A stretch of DNA of 64,000 nt from the NCBI GenBank assembly GCA_019455065.1, contig JACFNC010000006.1:1-64000 (forward strand). The letters run 5' to 3'. Source of the DNA: Rhodospirillales bacterium. Its GTDB lineage: Bacteria > Pseudomonadota > Alphaproteobacteria > Rhodospirillales > Magnetospirillaceae. Below the pieces are notes generated by a model that searched no databases, was not told where the DNA came from, and saw nothing but the letters and a program-made list of their open reading frames with translations. Shown in pieces: positions 9,349 to 16,619 of this stretch; the stretch's first letter is position 1; every line of letters begins with the position of its first letter. A program made the translations under genes and the position numbers.

Positions 9349-10140
9349 ATGGACCTTCCCATCTATCAGGTCGACGCCTTCACGGCGTCGGTGTTCGGCG
9401 GCAATCCGGCGGCCGTGGTGCCGCTGGAGTACTGGCTGCCGGACAAGGTGATGCAGGCCATCGCGGCCGAGAACAACCTTTCCGAGACCGCCTTCTTCGT
9501 GCCCGAGGCCGACGGTTGGCACCTGCGCTGGTTCACCCCGACGGTCGAGGTGGATCTTTGCGGCCACGCCACGCTGGCGACCGCGTTCGTGCTGTTCGAG
9601 CGTTTCGGGATCACCGCCCCCGGCGTCGCGTTTCACACGCGCAGCGGGCGCCTCGAGGTGCTGCGCGAGGGGGACCACCTGGTGCTCGACTTCCCGGCCC
9701 GCCCGGCGAGCCCGGGGCCCGTTCCCGAAGGCATCGGCGAGGCGCTTGGCGCGGCGCCGTGCGAAGTGCTGAGGGCCGCCGGGCCTGGCCTGCTCATGGC
9801 GGTCTTCGACAACGCCGCCGACGTCCGGAAGCTCGTCCCCGACATGGGCCGGATCGCAGGGCTCGCGCCTTTCGCGGTGATGGTGACCGCCCCGGGCGAC
9901 GGGGGCTGCGACTTCGTCTCCCGGTTCTTCGCCCCGGCCCAGGGAGTGCCAGAGGACCCGGTCACCGGCTCGGCGCATTGCACCCTGGTTCCCTACTGGT
10001 CGGCGCGCCTGGGCAGGACACGCCTGCACGCCCGCCAAGTCTCGGCGCGCGGCGGCGAACTGTTTTGCGAAGATCGGGGAGAGCGGGTGAGGATCGGCGG
10101 CCGGGCGGTGCTCTACCTCGAGGGGCGCGTCGCGGTGTGA
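9349..10140 (+). CDS. PhzF-family isomerase
   Basis: A 263-residue enzyme of the PhzF/diaminopimelate-epimerase fold. PhzF itself isomerises a phenazine precursor; most family members in genomes without phenazine genes, like this stretch, have unknown substrates. The start MDLPIYQVDAFTASVFGGNPA is typical. The catalytic glutamate is E46 in NNLSETAFF, with CGHATLA at 71-77 and the second active-site motif DPVTGSAHC at 203-211. It lies 64 bases after rlmH with no partner genes, so its pathway cannot be inferred. Confidence 0.9.
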   Translation: MDLPIYQVDAFTASVFGGNPAAVVPLEYWLPDKVMQAIAAENNLSETAFFVPEADGWHLRWFTPTVEVDLCGHATLATAFVLFERFGITAPGVAFHTRSGRLEVLREGDHLVLDFPARPASPGPVPEGIGEALGAAPCEVLRAAGPGLLMAVFDNAADVRKLVPDMGRIAGLAPFAVMVTAPGDGGCDFVSRFFAPAQGVPEDPVTGSAHCTLVPYWSARLGRTRLHARQVSARGGELFCEDRGERVRIGGRAVLYLEGRVAV

Positions 10141-10141
10141 G

Positions 10142-10420
10142 CTATTCGGCGGCCGCCTGAAGGGCCGCGCGCCGACGGGCGTGGCGCCGCCGGCGCAGGA
10201 CCCTGTCGACCGCCCCGACCAGCCGCGGCCAGCGCCGGCCGAGCAGGATGTACCAGCGCCGCGCGCTGCTCGAATGGCGGAGGATGATGACCGAGCCCAC
10301 GAACATCACCGGCAGACCGGTCGGCCCCGGCAGCGGCCCCAGCACCAGACCGATCGCCAAAACGACCACCCCGGTGCTGATCGCCGTGACCTTGAACCAT
10401 CTCCGCTGACGCAGCCTCAT
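10142..10420 (-). CDS. small membrane protein, PGPGW-like
   Basis: A 92-residue protein with one or two hydrophobic segments (about residues 10-30 and 35-48) and a strongly basic C-terminus rich in arginine. The segment LGPLPGPTGLPVMFVGSVII resembles the proline-glycine-rich core of PGPGW-type transmembrane proteins, whose function is unknown. I chose ATG at 10420 (MRLRQRRWFKV); the frame is open a little further upstream. It converges on the PhzF-family gene with 1 base between stops. Confidence 0.6.
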   Translation of the reverse strand: MRLRQRRWFKVTAISTGVVVLAIGLVLGPLPGPTGLPVMFVGSVIILRHSSSARRWYILLGRRWPRLVGAVDRVLRRRRHARRRAALQAAAE

Positions 10421-10533
10421 CGCCTCTTTTCCACAGCCTTTGACAGCCCGAAGATTGGGCAATGAGGGGCGCGATTCAAGTTAACTCCCGGTAAGGGGGC
10501 GCTACGGCCTTGGCGCATCGGGCGAGGTGAACC

Positions 10534-10749
10534 CTACCGGCCGCCGTTGCGGTTCTTCTTCGGCTTGCCGGGATGGGTGACCGGGGTGAACGAGGGCGGG
10601 TCGCTCGCGGGAAAGGACTCCTCGGAGGCCTCGTCCACCCGATCTTCCTCGTCCGGCGGGGAAACATGCTCAGGCCGCTCGGCCACGCCGAGCGGCGGCG
10701 GGCCTCCCTTGGCCGCGGGTTTGCCCCGAGGCGTCCCTTTTCCGGACAT
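10534..10749 (-). CDS. small ESFPASDPP-motif protein
   Basis: A 71-residue, hydrophilic and probably disordered protein. Its core DEASEESFPASDPPS near residues 38-53 matches a motif I recognise from many small proteobacterial proteins of unknown function. The rest is proline-, glycine- and lysine-rich, and no membrane segment or signal peptide is seen. The ATG at 10749 follows an AACGGAG-type binding site on the reverse strand. prfC lies upstream on the same strand, ending 71 bases away, so it could be a trailing gene of that unit. Confidence 0.72.
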   Translation of the reverse strand: MSGKGTPRGKPAAKGGPPPLGVAERPEHVSPPDEEDRVDEASEESFPASDPPSFTPVTHPGKPKKNRNGGR

Positions 10750-10820
10750 GACGGCTCCGTTCTCGCTATCGGGCCTTCATGTGGCGACGCAGAGCGCGAT
10801 GACAAGCCGGCGCCCGACCT

Positions 10821-12404
10821 CTAATGCTGTTCCCTGGTGGCGCTGAACCGCACCGCCGGGAAATCTTCCTGGGCGCGGCCGAGCTGCCAGGCGTTGCGCG
10901 CCAGATACACCAGGGCGCCATCGCGATCCTCTGCCATGTTGGCCCCGTTGGCCTCGGCGAACCGTTTCAACACCGTCTGGTCGTCGGCGTGCACCCAACG
11001 CGCCGTCTCGTAAGGGGCCTCCTCGAAGCCGGCCTTGATGCTGTACTCGGCGGCGATGCGCGCCACCAGCACGTCGAACTGCAACTGCCCGACGACGCCG
11101 ACGATCCAGGTGGCGCCGTTGAGCGGCTTGAACACCTGCGACACGCCCTCCTCGGCCAAGTCCTCCAGGGCGCGCCGCAACTGCTTGGCGCGCATCGGAT
11201 CGTCGAGGCGGATGCGGCGCAGGACCTCGGGCGCGAAGCTGGGAATCCCGGTGAAGCGCAGATCCTCGCCCTCGGTCAGCGTGTCGCCGATGCGCAGGGC
11301 GCCATGATTGGGAATGCCGATGATGTCGCCGGCCACCGCCTCGTCGGCCAGTTCGCGCTCGCGGGCCAGGAAGAGAACGGGATTGTACACGGCGAGCAAC
11401 TTGCCGGTGCGCACGTGCTTCAACTTCATGCCGCGGCGAAAACGTCCAGAGACCAGGCGCACGAAGGCGATCCGGTCGCGATGGTTGGGGTCCATGTTGG
11501 CCTGGATCTTGAAAACGAAGCCCGTCACCGCCCCCTCGTCGGCCGCGACCGCGCGCGGCTCGGCCGGGCAGGACTGGGGCGGCGGCGCCAGATCGGCCAA
11601 GCCGCCCAGCAGTTCGCCCACGCCGAAATTGCGCAGAGCGCTGCCGAAGAACACCGGCGTCAGATGCCCGGCGCGATAGGCCTCCAGCGAAAAGGGCGGA
11701 CAGGCGGCGCGCACCAGCTCGACCTCTTCACGAAGCTTGGCGGCCGCCGGGCCGCCGACGAGGCCGTCGAGGCCGGGGTCGGCCAGGCTCATCGCCACCG
11801 CCTCGTTGATTTGATCGCCCCGGCCGGGGTCGAACAGCAGCACCCGGTCGTTGACGAGGTCGTAGCAGCCGCGCAGATCCCGCCCCATCCCGATCGGCCA
11901 GGTCAGCGGCGTCACGTCGAGGGCCAGCGTCTTCTCGATCTCGTCGAGCAGGTCGAAGGGTTCGCGGCCCTCGCGATCAACCTTGTTGACGAAGGTGATG
12001 ATCGGCACGTCGCGCAGGCGGCAGACCTCGAACAGCTTGCGGGTCTGCGTTTCGATGCCCTTGGCCGCATCGAGCACCATCACCGCCGAGTCCACCGCCG
12101 TCAGGGTGCGGTAGGTATCCTCGCTGAAGTCCTCGTGGCCGGGGGTGTCGAGCAGGTTGAAGGTCAGGCCGCGGTGCTCGAAGGTCATCACCGAAGCGGT
12201 GACCGAAATGCCGCGCTGGCGCTCGATGGCCATCCAGTCCGAACGCGCCCGCCGTTGCTCGCCGCGCGCCCGCACGGCGCCGGCCAGCTGGATCGCCCCG
12301 CCGAACAGCAATAGCTTCTCGGTGAGGGTGGTCTTGCCAGCGTCGGGGTGCGAGATGATGGCGAAGGTGCGGCGCCGTTGCACGGCGTCAGAGTGCGCGT
12401 CCAT
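10821..12404 (-). CDS. prfC: peptide chain release factor 3
   Basis: RF3 is the translational GTPase that removes RF1 or RF2 from the ribosome after peptide release. At 527 residues it is normal. The G domain starts with FAIISHPDAGKTTLTE (P-loop), then QRGISVTASVM, LLDTPGHEDFSEDT and FVNKVDREGR. The RF3-specific insertion and C-terminal domain (GVVGQLQFDVL, PYETARWV) follow. I chose ATG at 12404 (MDAHSDAVQRRRTFAI); a further upstream start adds nine residues without family support. Confidence 0.97.
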   Translation of the reverse strand: MDAHSDAVQRRRTFAIISHPDAGKTTLTEKLLLFGGAIQLAGAVRARGEQRRARSDWMAIERQRGISVTASVMTFEHRGLTFNLLDTPGHEDFSEDTYRTLTAVDSAVMVLDAAKGIETQTRKLFEVCRLRDVPIITFVNKVDREGREPFDLLDEIEKTLALDVTPLTWPIGMGRDLRGCYDLVNDRVLLFDPGRGDQINEAVAMSLADPGLDGLVGGPAAAKLREEVELVRAACPPFSLEAYRAGHLTPVFFGSALRNFGVGELLGGLADLAPPPQSCPAEPRAVAADEGAVTGFVFKIQANMDPNHRDRIAFVRLVSGRFRRGMKLKHVRTGKLLAVYNPVLFLARERELADEAVAGDIIGIPNHGALRIGDTLTEGEDLRFTGIPSFAPEVLRRIRLDDPMRAKQLRRALEDLAEEGVSQVFKPLNGATWIVGVVGQLQFDVLVARIAAEYSIKAGFEEAPYETARWVHADDQTVLKRFAEANGANMAEDRDGALVYLARNAWQLGRAQEDFPAVRFSATREQH

Positions 12405-12692
12405 GGGCGGCTTTAATGGGCAATTCCGCACGAAAAATCAAGTGCGGCGGCATCCGCACCGGCACCCCGTTGCAAGGCAGGACTGACGGCAAGCAGTTTA
12501 TTTATTCCGGCCGTATGGCTATGGTACGGGACAGGGAAAAAACTAAGGAATACCTGCCGTTTCGCCTTTTGTTCACACATTCGGCGAGGTTGGGGGTGTA
12601 GTTGCATCTTCCGGATGATGGGCTATCCTTCCGAACAGCCAACTCGGGAGGATCGGTTTCTTCGCCGACTCAGTCCAAGAGATAGGGACAAA

Positions 12693-13370
12693 ATGAAAAT
12701 ACTGATTGCTGACGACCACGAATTGTTTCGCGATGGCCTGCGGCACGTCCTCGAACAGCTGGGCGAAGGCATTACCGTCGTTCAGGCGAGCGACTACCAC
12801 GAAGCCCTTGAGGTCGCCGAGAGCGAGGCGGACATCGATATCGTGCTGATGGACCTTGCCATGCCGGGAATGCCCTGGGGCGAGGGATTGCAGGCCCTGC
12901 GCGAGCGGCTGCCGACCAACATCCCGATCATCGTGCTATCCGCCTCCGATGATCGCCGGCACGTCCTGCAGGCCGTCAATCTCGGAGCCGCGGGGTTCAT
13001 CCCCAAGACTTCAAGCAGCCGCGTCATGCTGAGCGCATTGAAGCTGGTGCTGTCGGGCGGGGTGTACCTGCCGCCGGCCCTGCTCGAACAGACGTCGGCG
13101 TCGGCCGCCTATGCGGATTCGCCCGGGGCGCCCTTCGGCGTCGAGAACGCCACGTCGTTCCTTACCCCGCGGCAGCGCGAAGTCCTCTCCTTGCTCGGCC
13201 AGGGCAAGTCGAACAAGGAGATCGCGCGCGTGCTGCAGCTGGCCGAGGGCACCGTCAAGCTCCACGTCACGGCCATTCTCAAGGCCTTGAACGTCAACAA
13301 CCGCACGCGGGCGGTGGTGGCGGCGTCGCAACTCGGACTTACGTCGCCCGACAACGCCAGCTATCCGTGA
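12693..13370 (+). CDS. NarL/FixJ-family response regulator
   Basis: A 225-residue regulator. The receiver begins MKILIADDHELFRDGL with phosphoacceptor D54 in IVLMDLAMPG and ends around PKTSSS. A LuxR-type helix-turn-helix occupies about residues 160-215 (LTPRQREVLSLLGQGKSNKE, GTVKLHVTAILKALNV). ATG at 12693 gives the canonical N-terminus. No histidine kinase is adjacent. The 288-base divergent gap to prfC (12405-12692) is less GC-rich than its surroundings and holds no gene I can recognise. A hairpin terminator follows the stop. Confidence 0.93.
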   Translation: MKILIADDHELFRDGLRHVLEQLGEGITVVQASDYHEALEVAESEADIDIVLMDLAMPGMPWGEGLQALRERLPTNIPIIVLSASDDRRHVLQAVNLGAAGFIPKTSSSRVMLSALKLVLSGGVYLPPALLEQTSASAAYADSPGAPFGVENATSFLTPRQREVLSLLGQGKSNKEIARVLQLAEGTVKLHVTAILKALNVNNRTRAVVAASQLGLTSPDNASYP

Positions 13371-13374
13371 CCAA

Positions 13375-13396
13375 GGGGGGCGCAGAGCCCCCCTCT
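13375..13396 (+). terminator. terminator after the NarL-type regulator
   Basis: Perfect 7-base GC stem GGGGGGC (13375-13381) with GCCCCCC (13387-13393), loop GCAGA, then TCTT. It starts 4 bases after the regulator stop and lies between converging genes, so it may act in both directions. Confidence 0.6.
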
Positions 13397-13409
13397 TCCC
13401 GCGCCAGTA

Positions 13410-13787
13410 TTACCGCTGCGCCCCGCCGGTCGCCTCGCCGCAGGGGGACGGGCCCATCGGTGCGCCCGCGCCCTGCGGCATCGCCACTTGGCGCTGTTCG
13501 AGAAGGGCTGCCTGTTGGTCCCCGGGAGCGGCACCACCGGTCGCTTCGCCGCAAGGCCCCGAGGGCGCGCATTCGACGGCGCCGGCTGTTGATTTCGCGA
13601 CCTGCCCGCCCTCCCGAGCCGCCTGCTGACCGGTCGCACCGCCGGTTCCCTCGCCCTCCGGGCAGGGCTGCAACGCGGGCGCAGCGGCGGCGGCCGCCGG
13701 CGCCTCCGCGGTCTGTCCGAGGGCAAGGCCGGCGGGGGCCAGCATCATCAGGGTGGCGGCCACGGCGTAAGTAAAACGCGACGACAT
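13410..13787 (-). CDS. exported protein with GEATGG repeats (copy 1)
   Basis: A 125-residue protein of no family I know. A signal peptide covers about residues 1-25, with a likely cleavage after ALG before QTAEAP. The mature part is alanine-, glycine- and glutamine-rich and carries three copies of a G-E-x-T-G-G-A motif: EGEGTGGA, CGEATGGA and, at the extreme C-terminus, CGEATGGA before QR. Four cysteines sit near the repeats. The segment GDQQAALLEQRQVAMP matches GEQQALLEEREVSVP in the next gene, so the two are paralogues. A strong GGAGG binding site precedes the ATG. It may bind metal or be cell-wall associated; this is a guess. Confidence 0.8.
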   Translation of the reverse strand: MSSRFTYAVAATLMMLAPAGLALGQTAEAPAAAAAAPALQPCPEGEGTGGATGQQAAREGGQVAKSTAGAVECAPSGPCGEATGGAAPGDQQAALLEQRQVAMPQGAGAPMGPSPCGEATGGAQR

Positions 13788-13971
13788 TCCTCACCTCCTC
13801 ACTACTCCCAACCTCCCTGATCGCTTTTACTCCCTCGCCCATCGCCCAGAAACGGCGCATGGGCGGATGGCATGGCTCTTTGGCCGCGAGCCGCATCCCT
13901 GCGGCGCGATGAAAAACCGCAAGTGTTATCGCCGCACAGGGAGGCGGCGACATCCTTCGACGGAGTCACGG

Positions 13972-14002
13972 AAAAGGGGGCGGCACGGAGGCCGCCCCCT
14001 TT
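13972..14002 (-). terminator. terminator after exported-repeat gene 2
   Basis: A perfect 12-base stem (AAAGGGGGCGGC, 13973-13984, with 13991-14002) with a 6-base loop. On the reverse strand the stem runs into TTTTCC. It lies 22 bases beyond the stop of the upstream gene (14025). Confidence 0.75.
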
Positions 14003-14024
14003 GACAAGCGTTTACGCCGCCCCT

Positions 14025-14438
14025 CTAGTACCGCTCGATTCCGCCGCCGTTGGCCTCGCCGGGCGGCCCGCGGAGCACCTCCGCCGGCACGCGCACGCGA
14101 TCCGGGGCGGGAACGGACACTTCGCGTTCCTCGAGCAGCGCCTGCTGTTCACCCGGCTCCACCTCGAGCCGGGCACCGCCCGTCGCCTCGCCGGGCGGGC
14201 CGGCCGGGACGGATTCCACGAACTCGGGTTCCGGAGCGCGAATTTCCGCCTCCTCGCGAAGGAGGGCCTCCTGCTCGAACTCGTTCAGAAGCGGCGTAAT
14301 CCCGCCGCCGGTCGCCTCTCCAGCCGGAGGGATCGGCGGCAGCACCTCGGGGACTTCTGCAGTCTGCCCGCTGGCGGCGCCGACCGGAAGCGCAAGCGCC
14401 ACGGCCAGGGCGAGCGGGCTAACCAAACGGCTAAACAT
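14025..14438 (-). CDS. exported protein with GEATGG repeats (copy 2)
   Basis: A 137-residue paralogue of the preceding entry. The signal peptide (MFSRLVSPLALAVALALPVG) probably ends after ASG before QTAEVP. Three repeats of P-x-G-E-A-(T/N)-G-G are spaced through the mature protein: PAGEATGGGI, PPGEATGGAR and PPGEANGGGI near the C-terminus. The spacers are acidic and helical (LNEFEQEALLREEAEIR, GEQQALLEEREVSVP). There are no cysteines, unlike copy 1. The ATG at 14438 has GGAGG five bases upstream. An exact GGAAC-N17-CGTT motif lies 62-87 bases upstream, suggesting general-stress control. Function unknown. Confidence 0.82.
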   Translation of the reverse strand: MFSRLVSPLALAVALALPVGAASGQTAEVPEVLPPIPPAGEATGGGITPLLNEFEQEALLREEAEIRAPEPEFVESVPAGPPGEATGGARLEVEPGEQQALLEEREVSVPAPDRVRVPAEVLRGPPGEANGGGIERY

Positions 14439-14499
14439 TCCATCCTCCGTTCGCTGTTCACGCAATCGAGGGGAGCGCCCCCGGCTCCTCAGGCGGGGA

Positions 14500-14525
14500 A
14501 ACGCACCACCCCTACGGCGAGTTCC
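14500..14525 (-). promoter_or_regulatory. EcfG-type promoter for exported-repeat gene 2
   Basis: On the reverse strand GGAAC (14525-14521) and CGTT (14503-14500) are 17 bases apart. This matches the published consensus (GGAAC-N16/17-CGTT) of the alphaproteobacterial general-stress sigma factor EcfG. Transcription would begin near 14493, leaving a leader of about 55 bases. Confidence 0.65.
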
Positions 14526-14605
14526 TGAGAATTGGGATTATTTTTGAATATTGCCAGTCGGTCCCCGAATGCGCACCGCCGGTCCCGAATGACGGGAGAA
14601 GGGGC

Positions 14606-14629
14606 AAGGGGGGCATGGCGCCCCCCTTT
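14606..14629 (-). terminator. hairpin after the PRC-barrel gene
   Basis: Stem AAGGGGGGC (14606-14614) with GCCCCCCTT (14620-14628), loop ATGGC, just past the PRC-barrel stop on the reverse strand. The T content after the stem is poor, so termination is possible but not certain. Confidence 0.4.
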
Positions 14630-14632
14630 GGG

Positions 14633-15076
14633 TCAGCGTTCGCGCTCGGTCGGCGTCTGCGCCGGCTTCGGCGCATCGCCGCCACCCGGCGCCTCGGCCG
14701 CCTGCTCCTTGAAGGCCTGTGCGGTCTCCAATTCCTCGCGGGTGACGTTCACCACCACCGCCTGCTGCTGGAGGTTCACATCCTCCCACGGGATGGCGAC
14801 GTCCTTGTCGCCGATACCCAGGAATCCGCCGACCGACACCACGAGGTGGGTGATCCTTCCGGTCTGCGGGTCGATCACCAGGTTGTCAATCGAGCCGAGT
14901 TCCTGCCCTTCGGCGTTGCGGGCCTCCCGCTCGAGCAACGCGTCACTGGTCATCGAACCCATGGGCGCAGCACCCGCCGATGGCCCCGTTGCCTGCGCCC
15001 CCTCAGGGGCGGTCTGGGCGAACGCCGGCACCGCCAAACCGGCGACGATCATCATCGGTGCAATTTGCCTTAGCAT
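14633..15076 (-). CDS. exported PRC-barrel domain protein
   Basis: A 147-residue protein with a signal peptide (MLRQIAPMMIVAGLAVPAFA, cleaved before QTAPEG). One PRC-barrel domain runs over about residues 55-115: EGQELGSIDNLVIDPQTGRI, HLVVSVGGFLGIGDKDVAIP and WEDVNL are typical. Exported single PRC-barrel proteins are common in alphaproteobacteria and are linked to envelope and stress responses, but their biochemical role is unknown. ATG at 15076 has AGGAGG upstream; longer starts lack any family match. An exact GGAAC-N17-CGTT promoter lies 33-58 bases upstream. Confidence 0.88.
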   Translation of the reverse strand: MLRQIAPMMIVAGLAVPAFAQTAPEGAQATGPSAGAAPMGSMTSDALLEREARNAEGQELGSIDNLVIDPQTGRITHLVVSVGGFLGIGDKDVAIPWEDVNLQQQAVVVNVTREELETAQAFKEQAAEAPGGGDAPKPAQTPTERER

Positions 15077-15108
15077 CCGCTGCCTCCTGTTATCGAATTC
15101 GATGTTTG

Positions 15109-15134
15109 AACGCCGGGACACGCCGCGGAGTTCC
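15109..15134 (-). promoter_or_regulatory. EcfG-type promoter for the PRC-barrel gene
   Basis: On the reverse strand GGAAC (15134-15130) and CGTT (15112-15109) have a 17-base spacer, the same arrangement as at 14500-14525. The predicted start near 15102 gives a leader of about 25 bases containing the AGGAGG site. Confidence 0.68.
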
Positions 15135-15142
15135 GCAGGCGC

Positions 15143-15171
15143 AAAAAAGAAGGGCCGACGGGGGTCGGCCC
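15143..15171 (-). terminator. terminator after the glycine-zipper lipoprotein gene
   Basis: Stem GGGCCGAC (15152-15159) with GTCGGCCC (15164-15171), followed on the reverse strand by TTCTTTTTT (15151-15143). A textbook intrinsic terminator, separating the lipoprotein gene from the PRC-barrel promoter. Confidence 0.85.
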
Positions 15172-15263
15172 GAGTTGGCAGGGAGGTATCGCGCATGGCC
15201 CCGACAATGCGCCATGCACTCCGCTCCAACACCGGTCACGGGCGGGTTGTTCCGGCAGGCCGG

Positions 15264-15737
15264 TCAGCCGACCACCTCCCAGGTGCCGGCGGCGCGTTGA
15301 CAGGCCGTTCCCCGCACGTCTTCCGCCCGGCCGTCGATGTAGACCGTGTGCACGTAGTCGCGACATTGGCGGCCGTCGCGCGAATAGGAGCGGACGGGCT
15401 CGACCACCCCGCGGTGATCCGTACTCGGGTTCGACCAGTCGGTTGGCTCGTTGCGCGCCAGAGCCTGCTGCTCGGCCTGGAGCGCGGCCGTTTGATCCCG
15501 TTCGTCAAGGCGCTTGCCGAATTGGCTTCCGAGATAAGCCCCGAGCAGGGTGCCGGCCGCGGCGGAGGCGATCTGGCCGGTGCCGCTGCCGAGCTGCGAG
15601 CCGGCAAGCCCCCCGAGGACGGCCCCTCCGATGGTGCCGACGGTCTGTGACCCCGAACGGCCGGTTCCCGCGGTCTGCTCGCAGGCGGCAAGCCACAGCG
15701 CCAGCACGGCCACGACAATTAGGCGTACCAACCACAT
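15264..15737 (-). CDS. glycine-zipper outer-membrane lipoprotein
   Basis: A 157-residue lipoprotein resembling the Rickettsia 17-kDa surface antigen family. The signal peptide MWLVRLIVVAVLALWLAAC ends in a lipobox at C19. A glycine-zipper region spans about residues 32-75 (GTIGGAVLGGLAGSQLGSGT, AGTLLGAYLGSQFG). The C-terminal domain carries RSYSRDGRQCRDYVHTVYID and GTACQRAAGTWEVV, the usual end of these proteins. It is probably anchored in the outer membrane; its role is structural or unknown. ATG at 15737 follows AAAGGAGG. The ECF sigma gene lies 41 bases upstream on the same strand and the two may be cotranscribed. Confidence 0.88.
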   Translation of the reverse strand: MWLVRLIVVAVLALWLAACEQTAGTGRSGSQTVGTIGGAVLGGLAGSQLGSGTGQIASAAAGTLLGAYLGSQFGKRLDERDQTAALQAEQQALARNEPTDWSNPSTDHRGVVEPVRSYSRDGRQCRDYVHTVYIDGRAEDVRGTACQRAAGTWEVVG

Positions 15738-15778
15738 GATTTCCTCCTTTGCGAGACGGAAGAGGGCCGATGAAATCG

Positions 15779-16324
15779 TCAACCCGCCTTGCGGCGCTGT
15801 GAAGCGGCCTCCTCGGCCCCGGTCCTCTCGCGGTCGATCGCGCTCTCGCCGTCCATCAGCCGACGGAGGCGCCGCCGCGCACGCGACAGCCGCGACTTGA
15901 CGGTACCCATCGGGACCCCGAGAGCCGCCGCCACATCCTCGTACTGCATGCCCTCCAGGCCCACCATCATGACCACCTGCTGCTCCTGCTCCGGCAAGGC
16001 GCGGAAGGCGCGCGCGAGATCCTTGAGGGTGACGCTGTGATACTGGCGCGGAGCGCACGCCATCGACGCATGTTCGTCCAAGAGGGGCACCACCGCGGCT
16101 ACCGACCCATGCCGCAGATACTGGTTGATGTAGAGGTTGTGGAGGATGGTGAACAACCAGGCCCGCAGATTAGTGCCCTGGCGCCACAGATGCTCGCGCG
16201 AGATTGCCCGTTCGAGGCAATCCTGCACCAAGTCTTCGGCATGTATGGAATCTCGTACAAGTACTCGTGCATAGCGACGTAGGTTCGGAATGTGCTCAGA
16301 GAGCATCTGTCCAAATTCTGCCAT
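15779..16324 (-). CDS. ECF-type RNA polymerase sigma factor
   Basis: A 181-residue sigma-70-family factor of the extracytoplasmic-function class. Region 2 is HAEDLVQDCLERA and GTNLRAWLFTILHNLYINQY; region 4 is LPEQEQQVVMMVGLEGMQYE and GVPMGTVKSRLSRARRRLRR. It looks closest to the EcfG (general stress) and related alphaproteobacterial groups; exact group assignment needs a tree. No anti-sigma factor, NepR or PhyR is adjacent, which is unusual. I chose ATG at 16324 (MAEFGQML). The 295-base gap upstream, towards egtB, shows no clear promoter and no GGAAC motif. Confidence 0.9.
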   Translation of the reverse strand: MAEFGQMLSEHIPNLRRYARVLVRDSIHAEDLVQDCLERAISREHLWRQGTNLRAWLFTILHNLYINQYLRHGSVAAVVPLLDEHASMACAPRQYHSVTLKDLARAFRALPEQEQQVVMMVGLEGMQYEDVAAALGVPMGTVKSRLSRARRRLRRLMDGESAIDRERTGAEEAASQRRKAG

Positions 16325-16619
16325 GTCCACACCCTTGACTGCGGTAATTATCTTGAAATCGCTTCGAAGAAGATTGCCGGCATAACCAAAGGATGGTCTT
16401 GGCAATATTGCCGCTAGCTAAGCGGTGAAGTATGCACAACCAGAGCGGATGAGAAGATGTGCTGATGTGGTAGCGCGTGAGGTCATTGTAGGGTAGAGAC
16501 CGGCCTCTCTTTCGGCGAACCAGCGCTCTCGCAAATCGGCAAGGGGGCCGGCCGGGGTGGCGTCGGGACGCCGGGTTCCCATCTACATAACCAGCGATAC
16601 TGACGAGGGTGGCGGCCTG

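Noticed and set aside
13375-14002. Several poly-G/poly-C hairpins that could be taken for a repeat family
   Set aside because: Stem lengths, loops and flanks differ between them, and each lies just after a stop codon, as expected for separate terminators.
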